Program-made: the position numbers and the translations under genes
Part shown: in pieces, positions 1 to 12,800 of the stretch
How positions within the stretch are numbered: the stretch's first letter is position 1
Layout of the letters: the number at the start of each line of letters is the position of its first letter
The notes under the pieces: model-generated
What the model was told of the DNA's origin: nothing
Seen by the model: the letters and a program-made list of their open reading frames with translations, nothing else
Databases searched by the model: none
DNA from: Tachypleus tridentatus
Lineage: Eukaryota > Arthropoda > Merostomata > Xiphosura > Limulidae
NCBI RefSeq assembly: GCF_004210375.1
Contig: NC_134834.1
Span: forward strand, 97,654,170 to 97,718,169
Reading direction: 5' to 3'
Length of the DNA stretch: 64,000 nt

Positions 1-3000
1 TAAACTTACTGAAAGTAACAGAAAATAAGCTTTACTGTCTCAAAATGGTGTTCTAAACTTACTGAAAGTAACAGAAAAATAAGCTTTACTGTCTCAAAAT
101 GGTGTTCTAAACTTACTGAAAGTAACAGAAAAATAAGTTTTACTGTCTCAAAATGGTGTTCTAAACTTACTGAAAGTAACAGAAAAATAAGCTTTACTGT
201 CTCAAAATGGTGTTCTAAACTTACTGAAAGTAACAGAAAAATAAGCTTTAACTGTCTCAAAATGGTGTTCTAAACTTACTGAAAGTAACAGAAAAATAAG
301 TTTTACTGTCTCAAAATGGTGTTCTAAACTTACTGAAAGTAACAGAAAATAAGCTTTAATGTCTCAAAATGGTGTTCTAAACTTACTGAAAGTAACAGAA
401 AATAAGCTTTACTGTCTCAAAATGGTGTTCTAAACTTACTGAAAGTAACAGAAAAATAAGCTTTACTGTCTCAAAATGGTGTTCTAAACTTACTGAAAGT
501 AACAGAAAATAAGCTTTACTGTCTCAAAATGGTGTTCTAAACTTACTGAAAGTAACAGAAAAATAAGCTTTACTGTCTCAAAATGGTGTTCTAAACTTAC
601 TGAAAGTAACAGAAAAATAAGCTTTACTGTCTCAAAATGGTGTTCTAAACTTACTGAAAGTAACAGAAAAATAAGCTTTACTGTCTCAAAATGGTGTTCT
701 AAACTTACTGAAAGTAACAGAAAAATAAGCTTTACTGTCTCAAAATGGTGTTCTAAACTTACTGAAAGTAACAGAAAAATAAGCTTTACTGTCTCAAAAT
801 GGTGTTCTAAACTTACTGAAAGTAACAGAAAAATAAGCTTTACTGTCTCAAAATGGTGTTCTAAACTTACTGAAAGTAACAGAAAATAAGCTTTACTGTC
901 TCAAAATGGTGTTCTAAACTTACTGAAAGTAACAGAAAAATAAGCTTTACTGTCTCAAAATGGTGTTCTAAACTTACTGAAAGTAACAGAAAAATAAGCT
1001 TTACTGTCCTCAAAATGGTGTTCTAAACTTACTGAAAGTAACAGAAAATAAGCTTTACTGTCTCAAAATGGTGTTCTAAACTTACTGAAAGTAACAGAAA
1101 ATAAGCTTTACTGTCTCAAAATGGTGTTCTAAACTTACTGAAAGTAACAGAAAAATAAGCTTTACTGTCTCAAAATGGTGTTCTAAACTTACTGAAAGTA
1201 ACAGAAAAATAAGCTTTACTGTCTCAAAATGGTGTTCTAAACTTACTGAAAGTAACAGAAAAATAAGCTTTACTGTCTCAAAATGGTGTTCTAAACTTAC
1301 TGAAAGTAACAGAAAAATAAGCTTTACTGTCTCAAAATGGTGTTCTAAACTTACTGAAAGTAACAGAAAAATAAGCTTTACTGTCTCAAAATGGTGTTCT
1401 AAACTTACTGAAAGTAACAGAAAAATAAGCTTTACTGTCTCAAAATGGTGTTCTAAACTTACTGAAAGTAACAGAAAAATAAGCTTTACTGTCTCAAAAT
1501 GGTGTTCTAAACTTACTGAAAGTAACAGAAAAATAAGCTTTACTGTCTCAAAATGGTGTTCTAAACTTACTGAAAGTAACAGAAAAATAAGCTTTACTGT
1601 CTCAAAATGGTGTTCTAAACTTACTGAAAGTAACAGAAAATAAGCTTTACTGTCTCAAAATGGTGTTCTAAACTTACTGAAAGTAACAGAAAAATAAGCT
1701 TTAATTGTCTCAAAATGGTGTTCTAAACTTACTGAAAGTAACAGAAAAATAAGCTTTACTGTCTCAAAATGGTGTTCTAAACTTACTGAAAGTAACAGAA
1801 AAATAAGCTTTACTGTCTCAAAATGGTGTTCTAAACTTACTGAAAGTAACAGAAAAATAAGCTTTAACTGTCTCAAAATGGTGTTCTAAACTTACTGAAA
1901 GTAACAGAAAATAAGCTTTACTGTCTCAAAATGGTGTTCTAAACTTACTGAAAGTAACAGAAAAATAAGCTTTACTGTCTCAAAATGGTGTTCTAAACTT
2001 ACTGAAAGTAACAGAAAAATAAGCTTTACTGTCTCAAAATGGTGTTCTAAACTTACTGAAAGTAACAGAAAATAAGCTTTACTGTCTCAAAATGGTGTTC
2101 TAAACTTACTGAAAGTAACAGAAAAATAAGCTTTACTGTCTCAAAATGGTGTTCTAAACTTACTGAAAGTAACAGAAAAATAAGCTTTACTGTCTCAAAA
2201 TGGTGTTCTAAACTTACTGAAAGTAACAGAAAAATAAGCTTTAACTGTCTCAAAATGGTGTTCTAAACTTACTGAAAGTAACAGAAAAATAAGCTTTACT
2301 GTCTCAAAATGGTGTTCTAAACTTACTGAAAGTAACAGAAAAATAAGCTTTACTGTCTCAAAATGGTGTTCTAAACTTACTGAAAGTAACAGAAAAATAA
2401 GCTTTACTGTCTCAAAATGGTGTTCTAAACTTACTGAAAGTAACAGAAAATAAGCTTTACTGTCTCAAAATGGTGTTCTAAACTTACTGAAAGTAACAGA
2501 AAAATAAGCTTTACTGTCTCAAAATGGTGTTCTAAACTTACTGAAAGTAACAGAAAAATAAGCTTTAATTGTCTCAAAATGGTGTTCTAAACTTACTGAA
2601 AGTAACAGAAAAATAAGCTTTACTGTCTCAAAATGGTGTTCTAAACTTACTGAAAGTAACAGAAAAATAAGCTTTAATTGTCTCAAAATGGTGTTCTAAA
2701 CTTACTGAAAGTAACAGAAAAATAAGCTTTACTGTCTCAAAATGGTGTTCTAAACTTACTGAAAGTAACAGAAAATAAGCTTTACTGTCCTGTCAAAATG
2801 GTGTTCTAAACTTACTGAAAGTAACAGAAAAATAAGCTTTACTGTCTCAAAATGGTGTTCTAAACTTACTGAAAGTAACAGAAAAATAAGCTTTACTGTC
2901 TCAAAATGGTGTTCTAAACTTACTGAAAGTAACAGAAAATAAGCTTTGAAAGTAACAGAAAAATGTCTCAAAATGGTGTTCTAAACTTACTGAAAGTAAC

Positions 3001-4186
3001 AGAAAAATAAGCTTTACTGTCTCAAAATGGTGTTCTAAACTTACTGAAAGTAACAGAAAAATAAGCTTTTAACTGTCTCAAAATGGTGTTCTAAACTTAC
3101 TGAAAGTAACAGAAAAATAAGCTTTACTGTCTCAAAATGGTGTTCTAAACTTACTGAAAGTAACAGAAAAATAAGCTTTAACTGTCTCAAAATGGTGTTC
3201 TAAACTTACTGAAAGTAACAGAAAAATAAGCTTTACTGTCTCAAAATGGTGTTCTAAACTTACTGAAAGTAACAGAAAAATAAGCTTTACTGTCTCAAAA
3301 TGGTGTTCTAAACTTACTGAAAGTAACAGAAAAATAAGCTTTACTGTCTCAAAATGGTGTTCTAAACTTACTGAAAGTAACAGAAAAATAAGCTTTACTG
3401 TCTCAAAATGGTGTTCTAAACTTACTGAAAGTAACAGAAAAATAAGCTTTACTGTCTCAAAATGGTGTTCTAAACTTACTGAAAGTAACAGAAAAATAAG
3501 CTTTACTGTCTCAAAATGGTGTTCTAAACTTACTGAAAGTAACAGAAAATAAGCTTTTACTGTCTCAAAATGGTGTTCTAAACTTACTGAAAGTAACAGA
3601 AAAATAAGCTTTACTGTCTCAAAATGGTGTTCTAAACTTACTGAAAGTAACAGAAAATAAGCTTTACTTGTCTCAAAATGGTGTTCTAAACTTACTGAAA
3701 GTAACAGAAAAATAAGCTTTACTGTCTCAAAATGGTGTTCTAAACTTACTGAAAGTAACAGAAAATAAGCTTTACTGTCTCAAAATGGTGTTCTAAACTT
3801 ACTGAAAGTAACAGAAAAATAAGTTTTACTGTCTCAAAATGGTGTTCTAAACTTACTGAAAGTAACAGAAAAATAAGTTTTTACTGTCTCAAAATGGTGT
3901 TCTAAACTTACTGAAAGTAACAGAAAAATAAGCTTTTACTGTCTCAAAATGGTGTTCTAAACTTACTGAAAGTAACAGAAAATAAGCTTTACTGTCTCAA
4001 AATGGTGTTCTAAACTTACTGAAAGTAACAGAAAATAAGCTTTACTGTCCTCAAAATGGTGTTCTAAACTTACTGAAAGTAACAGAAAAATAAGCTTTAC
4101 TGTCTCAAAATGGTGTTCTAAACTTACTGAAAGTAACAGAAAAATAAGCTTTACTGTCTCAAAATGGTGTTCTAAACTTACTGAAA
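1..4186. repeat. 53/54-bp minisatellite, about 78 copies
   Basis: Units contain aagctttactgtctc and end in ttactgaaagtaacag. They differ mainly by 4 versus 5 A after 'cag' (53 or 54 bp) and by rare c/t changes (aagttt) or small insertions (e.g. near 2788 and 2947). The array starts before the window and runs into the N gap. Open frames on the minus strand are the repeat read through and are not coding. It presumably lies in an intron of the spectraplakin gene, but no upstream exon is visible to prove it. Confidence 0.95.
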
Positions 4187-4686
4187 NNNNNNNNNNNNNN
4201 NNNNNNNNNNNNNNNNNNNNNNNNNNNNNNNNNNNNNNNNNNNNNNNNNNNNNNNNNNNNNNNNNNNNNNNNNNNNNNNNNNNNNNNNNNNNNNNNNNNN
4301 NNNNNNNNNNNNNNNNNNNNNNNNNNNNNNNNNNNNNNNNNNNNNNNNNNNNNNNNNNNNNNNNNNNNNNNNNNNNNNNNNNNNNNNNNNNNNNNNNNNN
4401 NNNNNNNNNNNNNNNNNNNNNNNNNNNNNNNNNNNNNNNNNNNNNNNNNNNNNNNNNNNNNNNNNNNNNNNNNNNNNNNNNNNNNNNNNNNNNNNNNNNN
4501 NNNNNNNNNNNNNNNNNNNNNNNNNNNNNNNNNNNNNNNNNNNNNNNNNNNNNNNNNNNNNNNNNNNNNNNNNNNNNNNNNNNNNNNNNNNNNNNNNNNN
4601 NNNNNNNNNNNNNNNNNNNNNNNNNNNNNNNNNNNNNNNNNNNNNNNNNNNNNNNNNNNNNNNNNNNNNNNNNNNNNNNNNNNNNN
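4187..4686. other. assembly gap, exactly 500 N
   Basis: A run of 500 N separates two different tandem arrays. The round number suggests a placeholder of unknown true length, so both flanking arrays may be longer than shown. Confidence 0.98.
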
Positions 4687-6326
4687 TTTTTTTTTTTTTA
4701 TAATTAATAACAAATGAAATAGTAGATTTTGCTTGTATATTGGTCTGCTGAGGTGGAACAATAGTGATTTAACTGTGTCCTGTCTGTTTTTTTTTATAAT
4801 TAATAACAAGTGAAATTGTAGATTTTGTTTGTATATTGGTCTGCTGAGGTGGAACAATAGTGATTTAACATTGTCTTGTCTGTTTTTTTATAATTAATAA
4901 CAAATGAAATTAGTAGATTTTGTTTGTATATTGGTCTGCTGAGGTGGAACAATAGTGATTTAACATTGTCCTCTCTGTGTTTTTTATAATTAATAACAAA
5001 TGAAATAGATTTTTTTTGCTTGTATATATTGGTCTGCTGAGGTGGAACAATGGTAGATTTAATATTGCTGCTTGTGGAACAATAGTGACTTTCATATTAA
5101 TAACAAATGAAATAGTAGATTTTGCTTGTATATTGGTCTGCTGAGGTGGAACAATAGTGATTTAACATTGTCCTGTCTGTTTTTTATTATATTAATAACA
5201 AATGAAATAGTAGATTTTGCTTGTATATTGGTCTGCTGAGGTGGAACAATAGTGATTTAACATTGTCCTGTCTGTTTTTTTATAATTAATAACAAATGAA
5301 ATTGTAGATTTTGCTTGTATATTGGTCTGCTGAGGTGGAACAATAGTGATTTAACATTGTCCTGTCTGTTTTTATAATTAATAACAAACCGAAAGTGTAG
5401 ATTTTGCTTGTATATTGGTCTGCTGAGGTGGAACAATAGTGATTTAACATTGTCCTGTCTGTGTTTTTTATAATTAATAACAAATGAAATAGTAGATTTT
5501 GTTTGTATATTGGTCTGCTGAGGTGGAACAATAGTGATTTAACATTGTCTCTGTCTTTTTTTATAATTAATAACAAATGAAATAGTAGATTTTGCTTGTA
5601 TATTGGTCTGCTGAGGTGGAACAATAGTGATTTAATATTGTCTTGTCTGTGTTTTTTATAATTAATAACAAATGAAATAGTAGATTTTGCTTGTATATTG
5701 GTCTGCTGAGGTGGAACAATAGTGATTTAATATTGTCCTGTCTGTTTTTTTTTATAATTAATAACAAATGAAATAGTAGATTTTGCTTGTATATTGGTCT
5801 GCTGAGGTGGAACAATAGTGATTTAACATTGTCTTGTCTGTGTTTTTTATAATTAATAACAAATGAAATAGTAGATTTTGCTTGTATATTGGTCTGCTGA
5901 GGTGGGAACAATAGTGATTTAACATTGTCCTGTCTGTGTTTTTTATAATTAATAACAAATGAAATAGTAGATTTTGCTTGTATATTGGTCTGCTGAGGTG
6001 GAACAATAGTGATTTAATATTGTCCTGTCTGTTTTTATAATTAATAACAAATGAAATAGTAGATTTTGCTTGTATATTGGTCTGCTGAGGTGTGGAACAA
6101 CTGTAGTGATTTAATATTGTCCTGTCTGTTTTTTTTTATAATTAATAACAAATGAAATAGTAGATTTTGCTTGTATATTGGTCTGCTGAGGTGGAACAAT
6201 AGTGATTTAATATTGTCTTGTCTGTGTTTTTATAATTAATAACAAATGAAATAGTAGATTTTGCTTGTATATTGGTCTGCTGAGGTGGAACAATAGTGAT
6301 TTAATATTGTCTTGTCTGTGTTTTTT
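4687..6326. repeat. 92-96-bp minisatellite, about 17 copies
   Basis: Each unit holds ttggtctgctgaggtggaac, a poly-T stretch and taattaataacaaatgaa. Most length changes are in the T run; one unit (about 5045-5100) is rearranged. The array ends about 200 bp before the first recognisable exon. Confidence 0.95.
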
Positions 6327-6534
6327 GTTAATAACTAAGTATATCAATAGTTTTCTGTTGGTGCTTATGGTCAATAGTGTTTTCTGTTTTTTTTTTAATT
6401 AATAGTAGAAAAGTACGGTTTATATTTTATTTATTTGTAATAGATATTTATAAATGTTTCTACATGTTACACTAGATGGAGCCACTTTTCTGTTTGAAAG
6501 TTGTCATGGCTTCACAATTGTTTGTTAATTTTAG

Positions 6535-6857
6535 GTAATGAGAGATGAATGTACTTGTCAACAACCAGTTGTAGAACGGTTTGGTCGGTCTGGAAATGCC
6601 ATTATGGAGAACATGGGTCACTCGTCAGCTTCTGCAAAAAAGTAAGGATCAGATGGATAATGTCCAACGACATTGGGACAGTCTTATGGGTCGACTAGAA
6701 GACAGAAAAAAAAACTTCTTGATGCAGCTAGTGGTAAACCAGGGACTTCCAGGAGAATTTGAACCGTCTGCAGGAATCATTACAACACATTAGTGATGAG
6801 TATGACCACTTGTCTTCTGATGGGTCAGATGCAGATGGGCAGTTGAAAAAACTAGAG
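6535..6857 (+). CDS. shot: spectraplakin exon 1 of window (three frame breaks)
   Basis: Acceptor ttttag and donor gtgagt; phase 0 at both ends. Translation covers the end of one spectrin repeat (GNAIMEN, then [13 protein letters not shown]) and the start of the next ([13 protein letters not shown]). The frame changes three times: one extra A in the run near 6637-6642, one base missing in the A run near 6706-6714, and one missing near 6736-6739. The net is -1, so the true exon would be 324 nt (108 codons), matching the flanking phases. Homopolymer consensus errors are more likely than a pseudogene, because the downstream exons are intact. Confidence 0.8.
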
Positions 6858-9800
6858 GTGAGTACTGTACTTAATGTTACTTCTTGTAGTTTTGTGTGTG
6901 AAGTTTATTGTGGTTTCTTTGTAAATTATTTTGAACACTTCTAACAGAAACATTTTAGAAACTGTACTTGAATCATCTAGTTGTTTAGAGGTAGTACAGA
7001 ATCATATATTTATTTAAGTGTGATTACTTTGTGAGTCAACAACAACTGAACTTTGTGATTATTAATATTTTTAAGATTTACTTTTTCGGACATAAAAAGT
7101 TATATATATTTTTTTAATCTAGGATTTGGAAAAACAGTTAGAAGACCAGCGCCCTCTTCTGGCTGATGCAGAGAGTGTTTGTGAACAGCTCTGTGATCTT
7201 TTAAGTGACTCTGGTTCAAAGAATGAGATTAAAAATAAACTGAACGCAGTAGAAAAACAGTACAACAATCTTAACAAGAAAATTGGTATTTATATCATAG
7301 ATATTTCTTTTGTTTAGTTCTTAAATTATGTCTTAAAAATAGTTTTGTCAAATGTGACAGTCAATCCCACTTTTCATTGGTAAACAGTAGCCCAAGAGTT
7401 GGCAGTGGGTGGTGATGACTAGCTTCCTTCCCTCTAATCTTACACTGCTAAATTAGGGACGGCTAGCGGATAGCCCTTGAGTAGCTTTGCATGAAATTTA
7501 GAAACAAATAAACAAACAAACTTTTATTAAAGTTATAATATTTCTTTTTATTATGAAACAGAACAGCTTCAAAATAATACCCTGTTGTTGTATAGTAAAG
7601 TTAACATTTTAGTATGAATGTTGTATGTTATATTCACATATTGTTTTGAACTTCTTTTATTTTATGGTGAAGTTATTAACCTGTTAGTGAAGTTGTATAC
7701 AACACATGAATTCATCAAATTACTTTATACTGCAGGGCTATTTTAATTTACACTACAAAACTATAAGGCTGAACTTGAGTCAGCAATGAATAGTTGTGTT
7801 TTATGTTAGAAAACTGTAAGGCTAAACTTGAGTCAGCAATGAATAGTTGTGTTTTATGTTAGAAAACTGTAAGGCTAAACTTGAGTCAGCAATTAATAGT
7901 TGTGCTTTATGTTAGAAAACCATAAAGCTGAACTTGAGTTAGCAATTAATAGTTGTGCTTTATGTTAGAAAACCATAAAGCTGAACTTGAGTCAGTGATG
8001 AATACTTGTTGTTTTTTATGCTAGAAAACCATAAAACTGCACTTGAGTCAGTGATTAATAATTTTTTTTTATGCTATAAGACTGTGATGCTGAACTTGAG
8101 TTAGTGATGAATAGTTGTTGTTTGTCATTCTATAAAACTGTAAGGCTGAACTTCACTCATTAAAGTCAGTAATGAATAGTTATTGTGTTTTATGTCAGAA
8201 AACCGTAAGGCTGAACTTGAATCAGTGATGAATAGTTATTGTGTTTTATGTCAGAAAACCGTAAGGCTGAACTTGAATCAGTGATGAATAGTTATTGTGT
8301 TTTATGTCAGAAAACCGTAAGGCTGAACTTGAATCAGTGATGAATAGTTATTGTGTTTTATGTCAGAAAACTGTAAGGCTGAACTTGAATCAGTGATGAA
8401 AAGTTATTGTGTTTTATGTCAGAAAACTGTAAGGCTGAACTTGAATCAGTGATGAATAGTTATTGTGTTTTATGTCAGAAAACTGTAAGGCTGAACTTGA
8501 ATCAGTGATGAATAGTTATTGTGTTTTATGTCAGAAAACCGTAAGGCTGAACTTGAATCAGTGATGAATAGTTATTGTGTTTTATGTCAGAAAACCGTAA
8601 GGCTGAACTTGAATCAGTGATGAATAGTTATTGTGTTTTATGTCAGAAAACCGTAAGGCTGAACTTGAATCAGTGATGAATAGTTATTGTGTTTTATGTC
8701 AGAAAACTGTAAGGCTGAACTTGAGTCAGTGAGGAATAGTTATTGTGTTTTATGTCAGAAAACCGTAAGGCTGAACTTGAATCAGTGATGAATAGTTATT
8801 GTGTTTTATGTCAGAAAACCGTAAGGCTGAACTTGAATCAGTGATGAATAGTTATTGTGTTTTATGTCAGAAAACCGTAAGGCTGAACTTGAATCAGTGA
8901 TGAATAGTTATTGTGTTTTATGTCAGAAAACTGTAAGGCTGAACTTGAATCAGTGAAGAATAGTTATTGTGTTTTATGTCAGAAAATCGTAAAGCTGAAC
9001 TTGAATCAGTGATGAATAGTTATTGTGTTTTATGTCAGAAAATTGTAAGTCTGAACTTGAGTCAGTGATGAATAGTTATTGTGTTTTATGTCAGAAAACT
9101 GTAAGGCTGAACTTGAATCAGTGATGAATAGTTATTGTGTTTTATGTCAGAAAACCGTAAGGCTGAACTTGAATCAGCTATGAAAGAAGATCACGAGTTC
9201 TACTTGTCATGTGACTGCATCCAGAACTGGTTAAATGACATGGAACAAACACTAGGTCAGGGATTTTCAATATCTGCTGACCACGATACACTTACCAGAC
9301 AGATCGCTGATTTTGAGGTGAGACATCTTGTGTTATTAACCATAATCTCTCTTTGTTTTTAATTAATTATAAATAATTTTAACAAAGGAAAAAAGCTTAC
9401 TTATAGTACAAGAAGTGGTTAAAGTTAAATAGATGTTTTAATAATCATAACAATTTGGGCTTTTTAAAATTACCAAAGATAAAAGTGTCCAAAACATTGT
9501 GAATCTATTTTTCATTAGTCATTTTTCTTGATAAAATTTTTTCCATTCTTTTGTTTTTAATTTTGTCATACCACAGCATTTTTGTTTAACTGATTTGAAT
9601 ATAAATATTTCTTATATCACATAACTAGTGCTTCTAATCATAAAACTGTGAAGACAACTGCTCACCAACTTTTTGAAGTAGGTAGTAAAATGTAATGTTG
9701 ATTGTTGTTGCTCTAGCCAATATACAAAGAAGTGTTGGACAAGGAACATGAGGTTCATATTATTTTGGGTAGAGGCTCTGATATGGTGAACAAAACAAGT

Positions 9801-12800
9801 AATAGAAATGATGCTAGTCAGCTTAAGAACAGACTAAATGGAATCAAACAACAGTGGGATAAGATCAGAAAAGATGCTGTTGACAGGTATGTCTTGTACT
9901 TTGTGATATTTTTATGGAAAGTAACACAAACAGTGTCATTTTCTTGATGTACCTGCATAAAATATTTTCAGTCGGCAATGTGACTCGTGTTGACTGGTCA
10001 TCATTCTGTTGTGTCCGATACAGTTTTATTATTTAACAACCTGTTCTTTATTTAGCATTGATCTCTCCAGTTCAATCTTCTCTGGATTGGTGTTCAACAC
10101 ACATTGCAGTTACTAGCATATACTGAACGTCTGCTAAGAAGAGTGAAACTTTTAGAATACGTAAATGTACAGGTTCACTGGTATTAATAGTGATATCCAG
10201 TACATTGTGTGTACTAACAGTAAAACCAACCAACAATTTTCATTAATAGTTGTTTCTTCACTAGCAGTAGTTTTGGCCAGCAGTTTAATTGATGATGCTT
10301 GCACTGAAAGTTCTAAATGTAAATTTTTGGACACATTTGACGAATCTATAGAGATGGCTAATATGTTGTAAATGTTCCAGAAATACTCGTCTGCACAGAT
10401 GTGTCGACACGAGCCTCAAGTTTCATTCTTCTATCAAGGTTTTCCTGCCTTGGTTAGAGCAGAGTGAAATTAAATTGATTTCTCTACCTCCAGTCAGTTT
10501 TCATCGTGCCCAACTAGACAAACAAATCAAAGAGATACAGGTAAGAGAAAACCCCTGTGAGAGATCATGAATTACCATTTATCTTATTCTGTGATATCCT
10601 TTATAAAATTTTCCTATATCTTCATTACTACCACTTGGCATAATATAATTAGACCTAACCAGTATAGTCTTCTACTTGCTAATTATTTTCACATGATTTA
10701 GTTTGAGTATTAAAGCTAAGGCATTATTCATCAGCAGGTCTTAATTGAGGACTGCGTAGTTCCAAGCCAGAAATTTCATGTAAAGATTCGTATTTTTAAG
10801 ACACTTTTTAATTACTTTGTAAAACAGTATCCTTCAATAGCATAATTTTAAAACATTCATTTTTATTTTTTGTACAAACTGTCTTCTGGATCAGCAGTAG
10901 GGAGTCATTGGTGGTTATCACACACATTCTATCATATTCCGTGTAGCATACATTCTATTCTGTATAGCATAAATGTTGTCACATACAATAAGATGATGTT
11001 TTTTCTAGGCATTCAAAAATGACTTGTCGCAACACTGCCAAGAATATGACAACATTAAGAACCTTGGACACACCCTCATCAGTAAGACTGACACTGATCA
11101 GGTTGACATCCAAGATGAACTTAATCAGCTTAAGCAACGCTGGGAAGCACTTAACAAGGGTAAAAAAAAGGCTTAAAGAAAATATGATAATTACCCTATT
11201 TCATTACTATTTTTGTAAGTAAGGTTAAGCGAGAATAAAATTTTAACCTTTGTAGTAAATGCTCCCTTTTTTAATAAACAATTAGATATTTTCGAGCTTC
11301 TGTACTCAACTACATATTGTAACTTTATTAAAAATAGAAATAATTTTTCTATACTCATTTCAAGTTCCATAAAATGGCATAGTAATTTGTTTGTTTTCTC
11401 AACAGCCACTTATTATGCCTTACCTAGGTATAATAGACCAATAGTTTTTTCAAAACATACTCTCATTATTTGATACCTGGTAGCACTGGAGGATATTTTT
11501 CATTCCAGACTCCAGGTATATAGTATATAGGTGTATTAGAAGATATTTCTTATTTCAGACTCTAGTAATACAGTATATAGGTGTATTAGAAGATATTTGT
11601 TATTCCAGACTCTAATAATACAGTATATAGGTGTTTTAGAAGATATTTCTTATTCCAGACTCTAGTAATAAAGTATATAGGTGTATTAGAAGATATTTGT
11701 TATTCCAGACTCTAGTAATACAGTATATAGGTGTATTAGAAGATATTTGTTATTCCAGACTCTAATAATAGTATATAGGTGTTTTAGAAGATATTTCTTA
11801 TTCCAGACTCTAGTAATAAAGTATATAGGTGTATTAGAAGATATTTGTTATTCTAGACTCTAGTAATACAGTGTATAGGTGTATTACAAGATATATGTTA
11901 TTCCAGACTCTAGTAATACAGTGTATAGGTGTATTAGAAGATATTTCTTATTCCAGACTAGTAATACAGTATATAGGTGTGTTAGAAGGTATTTCTTATT
12001 CCAAACTCTAGTAATACAGTATATAGGTGTATTAGAAGATATTTGTTATTCCAGACTCTAGTAATACAGTATATAGGTGTATTAGAAGATATTTGTTATT
12101 CCAGACTAGTAATACAGTATACAGGTGTATTAGAAGATATGTGTTATTCCAGACTCTAGTAATACAGTATTTAGGTGTATTAAAATATGTATTTCACAGT
12201 AGGCTTCTGTTATCCAATATTTAGGTGTTCTAGAACGTGTACAATCTGTAGATGATATATCTCAACACTTGGCTGACTATCGGGATAATGCTCGAGATTT
12301 ACAACATGCCTTGCAGAGATTAGAAGACAGGTTGGTATCCCATGATGCACTTGGGAGTGCTGGGAAGGATACTAAGCTATTAGAGAGGCTAAAGGTGAGT
12401 AATGTGTATGGGTAGATGTCTATATCTGTACCTCCTTGGTTTCTAGCCAGTGTAGTTTTTAAACATGTGAATCAAGTTTAATGCACCAAGTACATCTCAT
12501 TCCTTAAAGTTATCTATTTGAAACTGTCATATTTCTATTAGGATTAAATATTTTGTAATATATATTAGGGATGATTCAGCTTTACAGCCTAAATATATCC
12601 TAACCATTAAACTTTGAACTGTATGTACAATACAGCCACTTCACACATTAATTATGATAACCTTTGGTTGTTTCCAAATCGTATTTTTTTTGTATACTTA
12701 TGTTTTATTAATGAAACAAAAACCTCCATATCACAGAGGTACACATTATTCCTGTATACAGTAAAACCATAGTCACAGACCAACACGTGTTTCACAGTCA

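Noticed and set aside
1..6006. Minus-strand open frames with 17-18- and ~31-residue repeats
   Set aside because: They are read-throughs of the 53/54- and 92-96-bp arrays, one even crossing the N gap; no start context or homology.
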